Below, piece by piece: positions 24,308 to 35,989 of a stretch of 64,000 bases of DNA (positions within the stretch are counted from its first letter, which is position 1; each line of letters starts with the position of its first letter). The notes beneath the pieces are model-generated. The model was not told where the DNA came from. It worked only from the letters and a program-made list of their open reading frames with translations, and did no database searches. The stretch lies in assembly GCA_013350335.1 (NCBI GenBank), contig CM023539.1, positions 38,984,631-39,048,630 of the forward strand, given 5' to 3'. The translations under genes and the position numbers were made by a program. The stretch is from Chimonanthus salicifolius (taxonomy: Eukaryota; Streptophyta; Magnoliopsida; Laurales; Calycanthaceae).

Positions 24308-26034
24308 TATTAGGATCATGCCCCCCCTCACACACAACCATATTGTCCGCTCTGCCAACTCCAATCTCCTAGGATCCCCCCTCCACAAGGTCTGTTGGGC
24401 TAACCTGGGCTCATGGCTTTAAAATGCGTTTTGAATCAAAGTTGCACAATGGAAGATTGGACCTCACCAATAGCCATGTTGTCCTTTTTGGCCCCATGGG
24501 CCTAGGGAATCCAACTTAACGACCCATGGTGACCCTCAAGGCTTTGTTCCCAACACGTGCACCATGCCAAATTGGTCATGCACGTCTAAAATGTGTGGTT
24601 ATGAGTGAGAAAGGTGACCCCTTTAATAAACACCAAGGCCTTGCTCCTCCTAGGCGATTTGGGACTTTTGATCCCCACCCCCCAAGGCGGTGTAAGTGGC
24701 CTTTGAGGTCATGGCGGTCAATCCACTAACGAGCCTAAAGGTAACATTGAAGGGGTCTACCCCAACCAGCGTTGGAATGCTGGCCCCATAAGCCAACAAT
24801 CCCCCCATCCCCCGTGCCTTAATAACCACACTGGGTTCCCCAACCTTAGACCTACTCTGATACCAATTGTTAGGAAACCACTCCCCCCCCCCCCCCCCCC
24901 CACCCCACCCCACGCCCCCCTCTCCCTCTCTTCCCCCTTCCCCCTTTCACACACAACCATATTGTCTGCTTTGTCAACCCCAATTCCCAGGGGACCCCTC
25001 ACCCTCGCAAAGTATGTTTGGCTAACCTGGGCTCACAACTTTAAAACGTATGGTTGTGAATCAGAGTTGCACATCAAAATACACCCACACCCATATTGTC
25101 CTATTTGGCCCCACATACCTAGGGAATCCAACCCAGCAACCCATGGCACATGCACCATGTGTTGGGATTTATCCCCAAACCAAATTAATCAACGGAAGCA
25201 AACACACAAAGAAGACAAACGAATTTACGTGGTTCGGCTGAAGCCTACATCCACGGGCAACACTCACAAAAGATTTCCACTAAATCAAAGGTATTACAAA
25301 GTACAAACTCATTCCCAAATCTTTCTTCCTCACGGATTCTCTCTCACAAATACAAACCCACGGTGATGCCCAATAGGGCCACCCACACAGACATACGAAA
25401 GTCCCTCTCTATTTTATAGAGGTTTTCCCAAATTAAAATAGAAAAGAGAGAGAGAATAAGTAAGAGAATGAGAAAAGGTTTAGGAAGTTTCCTAAACTGA
25501 GAATAAGAACTTCTATTCTAAATAAGACTCCAAATCGAACCATATTCCCAACAATCTCCACATTGGCGAAATTTGCAGACAAACAGATCACCTCTGATAA
25601 CTCCACCTTGGCAAGAAATCTCATGCCAAGCAAACGAAGTGAATAAACCAATGCTTGAATGCTGCCACCAAATGTGCCCGTACACGCCTATACACCTGAG
25701 GATGTCCAAACATGCAAAATGTTGACCAAATCCAAATGGTGCTCGAAGCATTCGAATTTTGCAGCACCCAAATAAGATGAGATTATTTTTCAAATCCAGT
25801 ACACAATGAACAACCAATCCTCTGATCGCTCAACCATACAACTTCAAATGAAATCCCCCTATCCAACTCATCCAACTTCTCAAAGTTAGAAACCAAATCC
25901 CTGTCGAGACCCAAGTGATAGGTACAACTCACATCCAAATCCATTTATAAGAATGGCAAATAAACGATGAGTCAATCGAAGCCAACACAAAATCATCATT
26001 TTCAACTTCTTCAACATTTGCAGTCGACTTCAAA

Positions 26035-26932
26035 TTCAAATTTGAACAATCACCGATGAATAGAAATTCAAATAAAAAACAACGAACTTCCAACTCAAAT
26101 TCCCTCATCCCAAATCACTAAGACAAAACAAAGGAAGCGTCTTTTCCAAATTTCAATAAAAAACGCTCCAAAAAATTCCAAATAATCACCAAGCAACTTA
26201 GCAAAACAACTTCAATGCTTAGAACACCTTCGCAAAAAGCACTGCAAGCAACTCCAAAAAATTTCAAAATCTTCAATTTTTTTTTTTTGCTGAAGGTGTA
26301 CCTGAAATTAGGGTCCTACGGGAAACACCAAAGATTGTGGTCTTGCATAGTACCAATGAACAGTACTGTGGCCCTGCAGACCACCGATACAAATGGTACT
26401 GTAGTCATGAGGGACTACACGAAATTACAGTCCCGATGGAGCACCTTAACGATGGTCTCACATGAACACTAAAAACGTGGTCCTTCAAATTTGAACAATC
26501 ACCGACGAATAGAAATTCAAATAAAAAACAACGAACTTCCAACTCAAATTCCCTCATCCCAAATCACTAAGACAAAACAAAGGAAGCGTCTTTTCCAAAT
26601 TTCAATAAAAAACGCTCCAAAAAATTCCAAATAATCACCAAGCAACTTAGCAAAACAACTTCAATGCTTAGAACACCTTCGCAAAAAGCACTGCAAGCAA
26701 CTCCAAAAAATTTCAAAATCTTCAATTTTTTTTTTTTGCTGAAGGTGTACCTGAAATTAGGGTCCTACGGGAAACACCAAAGATTGTGGTCTTGCATAGT
26801 ACCAATGAACAGTACTGTGGCCCTGCAGACCACCGATACAAATGGTACTGTAGTCATGAGGGACTACACGAAATTACAGTCCCGATGGAGCACCTTAACG
26901 ATGGTCTCACATGAACACTAAAAACGTGGTCC
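26035..26932. repeat. 449-bp tandem duplication (two units)
   Basis: Units 26035-26483 and 26484-26932 are collinear with a constant 449-base offset. By eye only one difference was noted (T at 26056, C at 26505). Each unit contains an identical 85-codon frame (26215-26472, 26664-26921) with no recognised domain, so the frames are a by-product of the duplication and not called as genes. Confidence 0.9.
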
Positions 26933-27104
26933 TTCAGACCACTGATTGATGACAAGTCAAATCTTTCATTCAAAACAAGCCTTTCTTTTCAAAATGCATG
27001 CCTTTCTTTTCAAAAGCTAGCAGACGATTTCAATCAAATTAACATTTTTTTTTACTTCCTTTCCTCTGCAACCGATGGAAAGAGATGAGTGGTGGGGGCT
27101 GTAG

Positions 27105-28785
27105 TGTAACACCCTGCCCTTTTCACTCGAAATCAGAGTTTATTTTTTTTTAAAAGAGTGAACGAGAGCGAGACGTCACGACGCGAGTTAAGTCCGAACT
27201 TCTAAAACTCGACCCTTAACTGGCCAACCCTATGTGTGTGTGGGCTAAGTCCACCAAGATAGTTCACACACATAAATTAACATGCGGATAATATCTTATA
27301 CTACGGAATATAATAGAACCTAACTCTATTCCAATTTATTAGATAGCAAAGATGTACGTCCTTTTACAATGTTTATCTTAATTGAAATAATCAAATAAAA
27401 TCATGCCATGCCATATGTGTTATGCAATGAGTCCCACCAATCACATACATGTAACCTCTTGATGGAATTCTCCTCATCAAGGTATCCCCACAGTGGTCTT
27501 TCGGACTCCCCGACGGAGCGTGGCCTCCGGATGTTGTATGGCTGAACCTCACCAAGGTGTATTTGGTGGATTGAGGGTTTTTAAATGGGTCACTTGGATG
27601 AGATAGGTTAAATAAAAGGGACCAAATTAAAAATGGTGAGGTTCGGCCATGGTGTGTGGCCGAACCCCACAAGGTTGAGTTTGGACTTAGACATTGATGT
27701 GAATCAAATGGGTTATTGGTTTGATTAATTGTTGTGTAAATAAGGTAACGAGACCTTACAAGTGGGACGCGATCGTGAGCGGTCGACGGTTTAAGAAGCA
27801 AGGACACTTAGTGGTCTTGGTAGGATTCTACCTCATTAAAACATGGATATGTATATGGTTTTATCTTATTTGATGGTTTATGTTGTAATTATATTATGTT
27901 TCAAAAGTAAAGTTTTTAAATGCTATGGTTAATTATATTGCATAGCATATGGACTTGTACATCTCATGCATGGCATGGAAGGGGAATTTGTAACCGGAGG
28001 CCACGCTCCTTCGGAGCGTCCGTAAGGCAATCGTGGGAAGACCTTGATGTGGATAATGCCATCAAGAAGAATTCGGAGGCCACACTCCGTCGGGGCGTCC
28101 GAAAGACCACTGTGGGGATACCTTGATGAGGAGATTTCCATCAAGAGGTTACATGTATGTGATGGGTGGGACTAATTGCATAAGACATATGGCATGGCAT
28201 GATTTTATATGGTTTTGATGATATAATATTATACATGTTTTTATGATAGTAACCCATGTAGTTAGCCCTATTTAGAATTCCTACTAGGCGCGTTGTTCTA
28301 ATGCCCTACTTCTACCCTAGTGAATGACGCAGGAAACGAAGGGATCGATGAGCGTGAACAGAGTCAAGCTTAGAAGCTTGAATGAGTTTACTTAATAGTT
28401 GTTTAAAGTTATTATTTGGACTTGTAATTTGAGATAACTTAGAATGTTGGGCATGTAATAACTTAGTTATGTTGCTATGGTTTGGAATGATTTTATTTGA
28501 TTATTTCAGTTAAGATAAACATTGTAAAAGGACGTACATCTTTGCTATATAGTAAATTGGAATAGAGTTAGGTTCTATTATAATCAGCAGTATAAGATAT
28601 TATCCGCATGTTAACTTATGTGTGTGAACTATCTTGGTGGACTTAGCCCACACACACATAGAGTTGGTCAGTTAAGGGTCGAGCTTTAGAAGTTCGGACT
28701 TAACTCTCGTCGTGACGTCCTGCTCTCGTTCACTCTTTTAAAAAAAAATAGACTCTGATTTAGAGTGAAAAGGGTGGGTGTTACA
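27105..28785. mobile_element. Fold-back element with TG...CA ends and 5-bp duplication
   Basis: Starts TGTAACACCCTGCCC and ends GGGTGGGTGTTACA. The flanks TGTAG (27100-27104, 28786-28790) are a perfect 5-bp duplication. The first roughly 300 bp (27105-27402) reappear inverted at about 28483-28785 with few mismatches. The next roughly 130 bp (27403-27531) reappear inverted at about 28072-28207, separated on the right by about 275 unpaired bases. Inner direct repeats of CGGAGGCCAC...CGTCCG occur near 27995 and 28076. No transposase seen. Ends and duplication length point to retroviral-type integration, the long inverted arms to a fold-back DNA element. Confidence 0.8.
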
Positions 28786-29670
28786 TGTAGAGAGACGGCG
28801 GAAGCAACAATACTGTGGAACGACAACAACAGCAAAATCGGAGGCAACAGAACTGATGGGCTGCAGGCGATGGACACAACCTGGGTAGCAAGCAAAGGGT
28901 GAAAAACAATAAGGTTAAACAACGTCTAGAGCCCTCTTTCTGGTTCTTCGTTTATGCTTCTTCTTCTGTGCCGATCCCAAACAGATCTGGTGCAAACTCG
29001 AAATACCAAAACAAATTCTCACTCTCAACTTCTTAGATTTGCTGTCAAACTCCACCTTTTTCAAATCACCCAAATGTGAATCGATGCCCAAATTAGAGAA
29101 CCAAAGCTACTGATAGCATTTGTTGGGATTTATCCCCAAACCAAATTTATCAGCGGAAGCAAACACACAAAGAAGACAAACGAATATACGTGGTTCGACT
29201 GAAACCTACATCCACGGGCAACACTCACAAAAGATTTCCACTAAATCAAAGGTATTCACACAGTACAAACCCATTCCCAAATCTTTCTTCCTCACGGATT
29301 CTCTCTCACAAACACAAACTCACGATGGTGCCCAATAGGGCCACCCACACAGACATACGGAAGTCTCTCTCTATTCTATAGAGGTTTTCCCAAACTAAAA
29401 TAGAAGAGAGATAGAGAAGCAGTAGTAGAATGAGAGAAGGTTTAGGAAGTTTCCTAAACTGAGAATAAGAACTTCTATTCTAAATAAGATTTCAAATCGA
29501 GCCATATTCCCAACACCATGCCACCCTTGCCATGCCTGTCTGAATGGGTGGTTATGAGTGAGAGGGGTGACCCCTATAATAAGCACCAAGGCTTTGCTCC
29601 TCCTAGGTAATGTGGGACTTTTGATCCCCACTCCCTAGGCGTTGCAAGTGGCTTTTGAGGTTGTGGCAAT

Positions 29671-31389
29671 CAGTCCAACGAGCCAATGCACTAAAAGTCT
29701 CGTAGAAGTCGACTAATCTTCGGGGCATGTGCAAGTCTCTCTATCCACCCACCCCAGATAACGAGAAGTAATTATTTGAGATGGAGTAGGAATCAAACTC
29801 AGGACTCTCATTTTTTAAATAGGTTTTTGACCATCACTCCAATTTATTTAGTTTGTTCATTTAGAAACTTTGACTACTCTTTCTACCTGAACTGCAACTC
29901 CTATTGGTGTTGCCAAAGTTTTGGGTTGAGCCCCAACTTTCTTGGTCTGAAGTTTTGAAGCATGTTTATTCTACACTTACATGTGAGACTCTCTTGAGAG
30001 GGTGGTTTTGGGCATTTACTCCTTGTTTTACACCACATAGATGAACTGTAGAGACTACTTAATCTCTTTAAATGATAAGTCTGGAAATTTTCGTTCTAAA
30101 TTAGCTCAAGTGCTAATTTACCCTTCAAGTATCTTGTCTTATCATTTAGAAGCTGTCTCTTTGAGTGTGTAAATAAAGAAATTGAATATTCAATACACAA
30201 TTGTTGACAGTGATTACTTTAAAGTCACATATGTTTGCATAGGTGACTCGCTTCCATCATATAATTGTTGATCAAATAATTTGAAATTGGATGAAAATAA
30301 TTATTTCTTTCCTTCATCTTTGAATGTGTGAAGCATTTGTTCTACTTTTTTCTTCAAGTCAAGATAATACTTTTTTTCTCATTATTCCACTGCCCTTTGA
30401 GGATTTTGTCTTCTCGCTGTCATTTCTTCTTCTTCATGTATCATTTGACACATTATAATGAGCGACTTGAGTATGAAGCACAGGGATTACAGTTATCATT
30501 TTTTATACACTTGGTTATAACTTATAATATCCATTTGTTACACCAATGTATGTGTTGACTCAGATTCGATGTTTGGTAGAATATTCACTTTGAATCATCA
30601 AATGATTCTTGAGCTGGTGAACAATTTATTGCTAAACTTCTCATTTGTGGTCGGTTGTGAGAGTTGAATATTCTCATGAGGTTTTCACACTTGTCGACCT
30701 TTTCTCTTATTTCATCTTTATGACTAAGGTATTTAGGTTTTTTAGAGTATTCGGACTAATTCTCAAATCATGTCTAAGCCTCTTTACCTACACAATGATG
30801 ACACTTTAGAATTGACTGAGAACTGAACTCAGTACTTCCGTTTTCCTATTTATTTTTTAAGTATATTAACTTTTAGAATAGACATTTAAAATTTTTGAGA
30901 GCCCTCGATAGGTTCCAAAAATGCTTTCCTTTTTATCTTGTATAGGTCCAAGAGTCATGTGTGTCGTTTGGCCTTAATTTTTTTTGGGATTTGAACTTTT
31001 CTTTTAAATTGTGAGGTTTAATAATAAAAGAGGCAAGTTAGAGCTCTCTAACATTACCTCCATTTGAGTTGGGAGTACATCTATTAACCCTTTAGATTAC
31101 TTTAACACAAGTTAGGGTTGTATTGCACTTGTAGATTTCATTTCCAATGCCAAATTTTGATTCTCAAGCTGCTTTTCATAAGGTTTTGGGGCAAATACTA
31201 CAGTTTCCCACACAATGTGTCATTTACTAGAATTTCTCATTAACATCCCATCGAATTGATGGAAATCATAGATATTGGAGACATTTTAAAACAATGTTCT
31301 TTTTGGGTGAAACCATGTCGCCATTTTCCTATTGTCAATCATGTTGGTTCATTGGAACTAGACTCAAATCTTCTCAAAGACTATCTATT
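29671..31389. other. Intergenic DNA, no gene recognised
   Basis: Open frames (29776-29958, 30328-30558) are short and show no domain; no repeat termini found. Confidence 0.45.
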
Positions 31390-31758
31390 TAAGGGTGGCC
31401 ATCCTAATACATGAAAACTCTTTTAGCATACACAAGTTTTATTAAACTTCTCATTTTATCTCTATCCGTCCATACAGAAAAATTAAAAAAAATCAAATAT
31501 TAAAAAATCGGTTCACTTTTCAGTGAATCAGTGCACTGGACCGGTGCACCGGATCGAATCACTGGAAAACGGGAATTTGAGGAAAGTAATATGTTTGGTG
31601 CACCGATTTCTTGAGACGTAAAGTGTCCAAATTGATGCACCGATTTCTAAATGTCTGATTTTTTAAATTTTTTGTATGGAAAGATGGGGGCAAAATGAGA
31701 AGTTCAAAAATCCGTGTCTCCTAAAAGAATGTTCCTGTGTTAAGATGGACACCCTTAT
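31390..31758. mobile_element. MITE with roughly 100-bp terminal inverted repeats
   Basis: The left end TAAGGGTGGCCATCCTAA and the right end read inward, TAAGGGTGTCCATCTTAA, continue to pair imperfectly through AACTTCTCATTTT to CCATAC. The centre repeats GGTGCACCG words. 369 bp, non-coding. Target duplication not resolved. Confidence 0.65.
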
Positions 31759-32068
31759 CTAATCTTTCTAAATGATGCTTATTGTATGTGTCAAATTAAG
31801 GTAGTATGCTAGTGTAATGGATATCTAATAAAAATTGCGATTTAATGGGCTGCAAAATCAATGGTTAACATGGCTTGGACTAAGGTGAGATCTCATTAAG
31901 AATCATTACTTAGACTAGGCATGAGTCAAGATGCTAAAAAATTCAAGTAATTGTACCAACTTTGATGAATCTCTTTAAGAATTTAAGGTCGGTCAATTTA
32001 GTTAGATTATGACTTGGTCATCAATAGATTATTTATATGCATAGAACAAATTAAGTACGTAGCATACA

Positions 32069-32253
32069 CAACTCGTGAAGGTTGGTTTAGCAGTTAATGT
32101 CTCACTTGAGTTTTGGAGGTCTTCGGTTTAAGTCACTCTCAATGCAAAATAGCCACTCTGTGTTACTCGATGTGTGTAAATATGGAGGTTTGTATATGTC
32201 CCAAAAATTAACAAGATCTTTTAAAAGGCTTGAATACCTCGGTCTTAAAATAA
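32069..32253 (+). mobile_element. tRNA-derived SINE, third family
   Basis: GGTTTAGCAGTTAA (box A-like) and GGTCTTCGGTTTAAGTC (box B region) are followed by a body ending GGTCTTAAAATAA. The flanks AAGTACGTAGCATACA (32053-32068) and AAGTACGTGGCTTACA (32254-32269) match at 14 of 16, a long target duplication typical of LINE-driven retroposition. Similar tails occur at 7225 and 20866. Confidence 0.72.
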
Positions 32254-32333
32254 AAGTACGTGGCTTACAATGATAGCATTTCATGGTAGGTTAGATTATA
32301 ATTTATATTTTTTTCACCTTTTTATGTCTTTAA

Positions 32334-32338
<5 letters not shown>

Positions 32339-32404
<66 letters not shown>
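32339..32404. repeat. (AT)n microsatellite
   Basis: About 66 bases of uninterrupted AT dinucleotides. An open frame encoding YI repeats crosses it and is an artefact. Confidence 0.97.
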
Positions 32405-32408
<4 letters not shown>

Positions 32409-33841
32409 TCATTATATACTATGTAAAATTATGCTTTCATATGTTGCTAACTTATACCACATATAAGGCATATTTAAATATTATTTGATAAAATATATAA
32501 TAAATCTTAGAAAAGAGCGCAACTTGGGCCAGATTTAAAACGTGCCCATCTGAAAAAGTTTAAAACAAAATTGAGTGCATATTGACAAGGGCTTAAATTG
32601 GCCTCATTTTTGGGCCTAAAAAAACAAGAACAAATTTGACATTAGTTCATGCAAAGCTTATTCAAATGAGCTTGATTTTGGCCTAAAACATCAAATTTAT
32701 GTCAAAATTCATTAAAAAACTTAAATTCATTAATATTCTTTATAATTATGTAAGCTAACATCTTTTTCTTTTTCTTTCCCAAAAAATTTTTAGTTTGCAG
32801 GAGTCCAAATATAAATTTTTGTTTGAGCTTAGGGTCTTAGAATAATATTTCTAGGTAGCTTAAGTTTGACTACATCAAATCAATTTAAGTCACAGCTCAA
32901 ATTCAAACTCTTAAGTTACAATTTGAACTTGGTCTGTATAGACGCAAAATTTGCTCTAACCTATTTGAAATGCAACCTTGATCTTAGGAAATAGGAACCA
33001 ACAACGTATTCTTTCCAATAACAACAATTTAAGATTGACCCTATTTTTACTGAACTCCTTGAGCTAGTGTTCTTCATAACTCACATCAATTCGGTTTGAA
33101 ATTCAAGTCGGATTTTAATAAATTCTAACTTAATTCATATAAAAAAAATTTGAACCTAATCCGACTCGAATTTTTGGTGTGACTCAACACAAGTGTTGTT
33201 TTATATCTTGGTACACTCAGATTTGGTCGAGTTATTTTTAAATTCCTCAACCTAACTTCACTCGAATTTTATACGGATTTATTTTTTCCCAATCCTACCC
33301 AATTTGAGATGTACAAAAACATAACTCAAATCCATTGATTTCTCGAGTGAGGTCATGCGGGTGAAATTAAAACCCGACCCAAGTTCACCCCCAACAGCAA
33401 TAGATCCAATTCTTACTTTAGAGTCATGCTTGAAATGAATCTCATTTAATTATTTTAACTTTTGAAATTAATGAAAAATAGTTCACATCAAATTTGAGCA
33501 TTTAACTTTATCTTTACAAAGCATGTGAGTTTTTTTATTTTAAAAAAATATTTTAAATATTACCCACACTCATGCTTAATTATACAATCAGTGAAATAAG
33601 ATGAAATGACTTTAGTTTAATCTATTTTGTTGTTTTTATAGCTTAATTAGACAATTTTAGACTTGTAATGAGATGAAAGATATTATATTATAAATTAGTT
33701 TAAAATGTTCACCATAAAATTTAATGCTGGAAAAGAATTAATTAATTAACATTCGTATATAATTTAGTACGAGCCAGAAGAGTAAAATTTGGATTTATGA
33801 ATTATTTTACAAGGTGAAATGTTAGTAGTAAATATTGAAAT
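32405..33841. other. AT-rich DNA upstream of MIRO
   Basis: No gene recognised. 33082-33400 is a diverged relative of the MITE at 5700, sharing AACACAAGTGTTGTTTTATA, TCTTGGTACACTC and ACCCGACCCAAGTT; its outer ends are eroded. Confidence 0.45.
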
Positions 33842-34262
33842 TTGAGAATGGACAAGTGTCCGAGTCACCATTTGATTTACACCTGGTTTGTTTTCACCTA
33901 TACAGTTTCCACGTTGGGGAATTCAGTCTCCATCTCCGATGCTCTCTCTCTAAACCACCAGGCGAAAGTGCGAAGCAATGACAGTATCAACGGTGGCGGC
34001 CTTAAATTAGGGCTTCATCTAACCGTCCATTGATCCCCACTCTAACCGTCTGAAAACCCTGAATCCTTCCTCCATCTTTTTTTCTTCCTCCCATTTCCGT
34101 GTTCCTCTTCACTACCCTGAATCTGTGCTCCTTCATCTCCAAACGCCCTCTCTTCTTTCCTTCATTCCTTACTCATCTCTCTCTCCTCTCCGTACCCTCC
34201 TAAACCTACCTAACCTATCTTCTTCTTTCCATTTATTCCCTTTTCGTCCATTTGGACTTCTG
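33842..34262 (+). promoter_or_regulatory. MIRO promoter-proximal region and CT-rich 5' leader (inferred)
   Basis: The stretch before the MIRO ATG changes from AT-rich DNA to a pyrimidine-rich leader (34060-34262, runs of TC and CTT), as in many plant 5' UTRs. No convincing TATA box stands at a fixed distance, so the transcription start is not placed. The short open frame here has no family resemblance and is not called. Confidence 0.4.
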
Positions 34263-34468
34263 ATGGCTGCTGCCGCGAACTTCGGCGGTCGCACGAGCGT
34301 CCGCGTCGTCGTGGCTGGTGACCCCGGCACTGGAAAATCCAGCCTCATCGCCACCATCGCCGCCGATGCTTTTCCCGCCACTGTGCCGCCCGTCTTGCCC
34401 CCTACGCGTCTTCCATCCGATTTCTTTCCTGACCGCGTCCCCGTCACCATAATCGATACTTCTGCCAG
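34263..34468 (+). CDS. MIRO: MIRO exon 1: start and P-loop of GTPase 1
   Basis: 206 coding bases (68 codons plus 2 nt). It begins MAAAANFGG and contains P-loop GDPGTGKS and the switch-region DFFPDRVPVTIIDTS that is typical of plant MIRO. The donor is GT at 34469, in phase 2. It is GC-richer than its surroundings, as first exons in plants often are. A longer upstream reading frame exists but has no earlier ATG and no family similarity. Confidence 0.93.
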
Positions 34469-35943
34469 GTATATATTATTTGCCTACATGTGTTCACGCG
34501 TTTCGCTAGCTATGTGTAGAATTGCATAATCTTTATTATCGTGTTTCATAGTTTTGTTTTTGCTGTTGATTTATTTGAAGTTGTGGATTTGTTGTAGCCC
34601 GGATTATCAAAGCAGGCTTGCATCTGAATTGAAGCTGGCAGATGTTGTTGTGCTGACGTACGCATGCGACAAGCCGATCACGCTTGAACGACTGAGTATC
34701 CACTGGCTTCCAGAACTTCGCCGGCTGGAGGTTTGTAGTTTTTTTTTTTTAATATTTGAATTTTTTTCAGTTAGTTTAGTTTGTTTTATTTTGTATATGT
34801 GCGGATGGGCAGGTGAAGGTGCCAGTGATCGTGGTTGGTTGCAGGCTGGATTTGAGAGATGATGAGCAACAGTTGAGCCTTGATATGGTGATGTCGCCGA
34901 TCATGCAGAAGTTCCGGGAAATTGAAACCTGTATTGAATGTTCTGCGCTGAGGCAAATTCAGGTGCATTTTGATGTCAGACCTTACAATTTTGATGCTCA
35001 TTTAATTGTTTAGGAGTATGAATTTACTTAAGCTGTCTGTGTTTTAGCTGTCCCAAATTCCAATATATGTATGGGGATGGGAATGTTTATAGAACAGAGC
35101 AGGATGCTACTTGTAGGATGTTATTGCCGGACCATGTTGATTGGAGAGTATAATGTTAACGTGTGTTTGACAACTAAGAGATTTTAATATAGCAGATTCT
35201 GAAAATAGAAGAGTGGCAGTAAATGTACCCACATCATGGTAGATTGTAATATTGGTGTTTGGCTACTTTGTAAATGTATTGTCCAATTCCAATAGATTCA
35301 AATCTTCACATTTGGTAAAAAGGTTGAATATTTTGATACATTGAAATTTGACAACCAATATAAAAATTCAGACTTTACACATACCAATTTCATAAAACTC
35401 ATAAATAAGCAAACTATAAGTTCATTTCAATCCCATAGAATGACATACACTCATGAAGTCCAAAAAGCAGATATTTATACAACAATATACATGTTCAAAT
35501 AATAGTAAAACAGTACAATACAAATTAGTTTATTATGAAATCGAAAAAATAAATGAAGATACAATTTTAATTTGAGCAACAAAATACACTTTAAAATTAT
35601 GCAAAAAGGAAGAAATGCCAAATTAGAATAAAAAAATTATCCTCATGTCACACTAATAGAAGAAATTCCAAATTAGATTTACAAAAATAACCTCAAATTG
35701 AATTAACAAAACCTCCCCCAAATCAAATGAAGAACCAATAATCTAAATCTCTAATTTATGAAAACCCAAATCAAATGAGAAAATTAACAAAATTAGAGCA
35801 GCAAAATCATACTCAAATCAAATGAACCTTTAAAAAAAACAAAGATTAGAAGGCCTGATGAGAGAAGCACAGACAGAATGACAAGATAGAAAAACAGAGA
35901 GACAGATAGAACAAGAGAGGGGAAGAGAGAGATAGATACAAGA

Positions 35944-35989
<46 letters not shown>

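Larger units (their letters stand above)
25160..29515 (-). mobile_element. Non-autonomous LTR retrotransposon, nested, with 394/395-bp LTRs
   Basis: The LTRs at 25160-25553 and 29121-29515 both begin TGTTGGGATTTATCC and end ATATTCCCAACA and are very similar. Perfect 5-bp duplication CCATG (25155-25159, 29516-29520). A degenerate primer-site complement (CTACTGATAGCA) precedes the right LTR, giving minus orientation. The interior (25554-29120) has no gag or pol. It holds a 449-bp tandem duplication and a 1.68-kb fold-back insertion. Confidence 0.9.
24308..29670 (-). mobile_element. TRIM-like LTR element, minus strand, split by a nested LTR element
   Basis: LTR copies start near 24308 (TATTAGGATCATGCC) and 24868 (TGTTAGGAAACCACTCC) and share long blocks such as CACACACAACCATATTGTC and AACCTGGGCTCA. 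CTCTGATACCA at 24855-24865 is the complement of the tRNA-iMet primer site, just before the second LTR, so the element reads right to left. The second LTR runs to 25159 and resumes at 29521 after the nested element (29516-29520 is the duplicated CCATG). Its end lies near 29670 but is not exact. Non-coding. Contains a 19-C homopolymer at 24883-24901. Confidence 0.68.

Noticed and set aside
26215..26921. Two identical 85-codon frames suggesting a duplicated gene
   Set aside because: They are identical because the DNA is a 449-bp tandem duplication inside a non-coding LTR element; no domain and no supporting signals.
27391..27807. 138-codon minus-strand frame in the fold-back element
   Set aside because: It overlaps the inverted arms, and the matching arm on the other side does not preserve the frame; no similarity recognised.
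27105..28785. Calling the fold-back element a Mutator-like transposon
   Set aside because: The best duplication is 5 bp with TG...CA ends; trying 9-bp flanks gives only about 6 of 9 matches, so the superfamily was left open.
32270..32488. 72-codon frame with a YIYI repeat
   Set aside because: It is translation of an (AT)n microsatellite.
34169..34450. 93-codon minus-strand frame over MIRO exon 1
   Set aside because: It is antisense to a confirmed exon in GC-rich DNA and has no recognisable domain; a shadow of the real gene.
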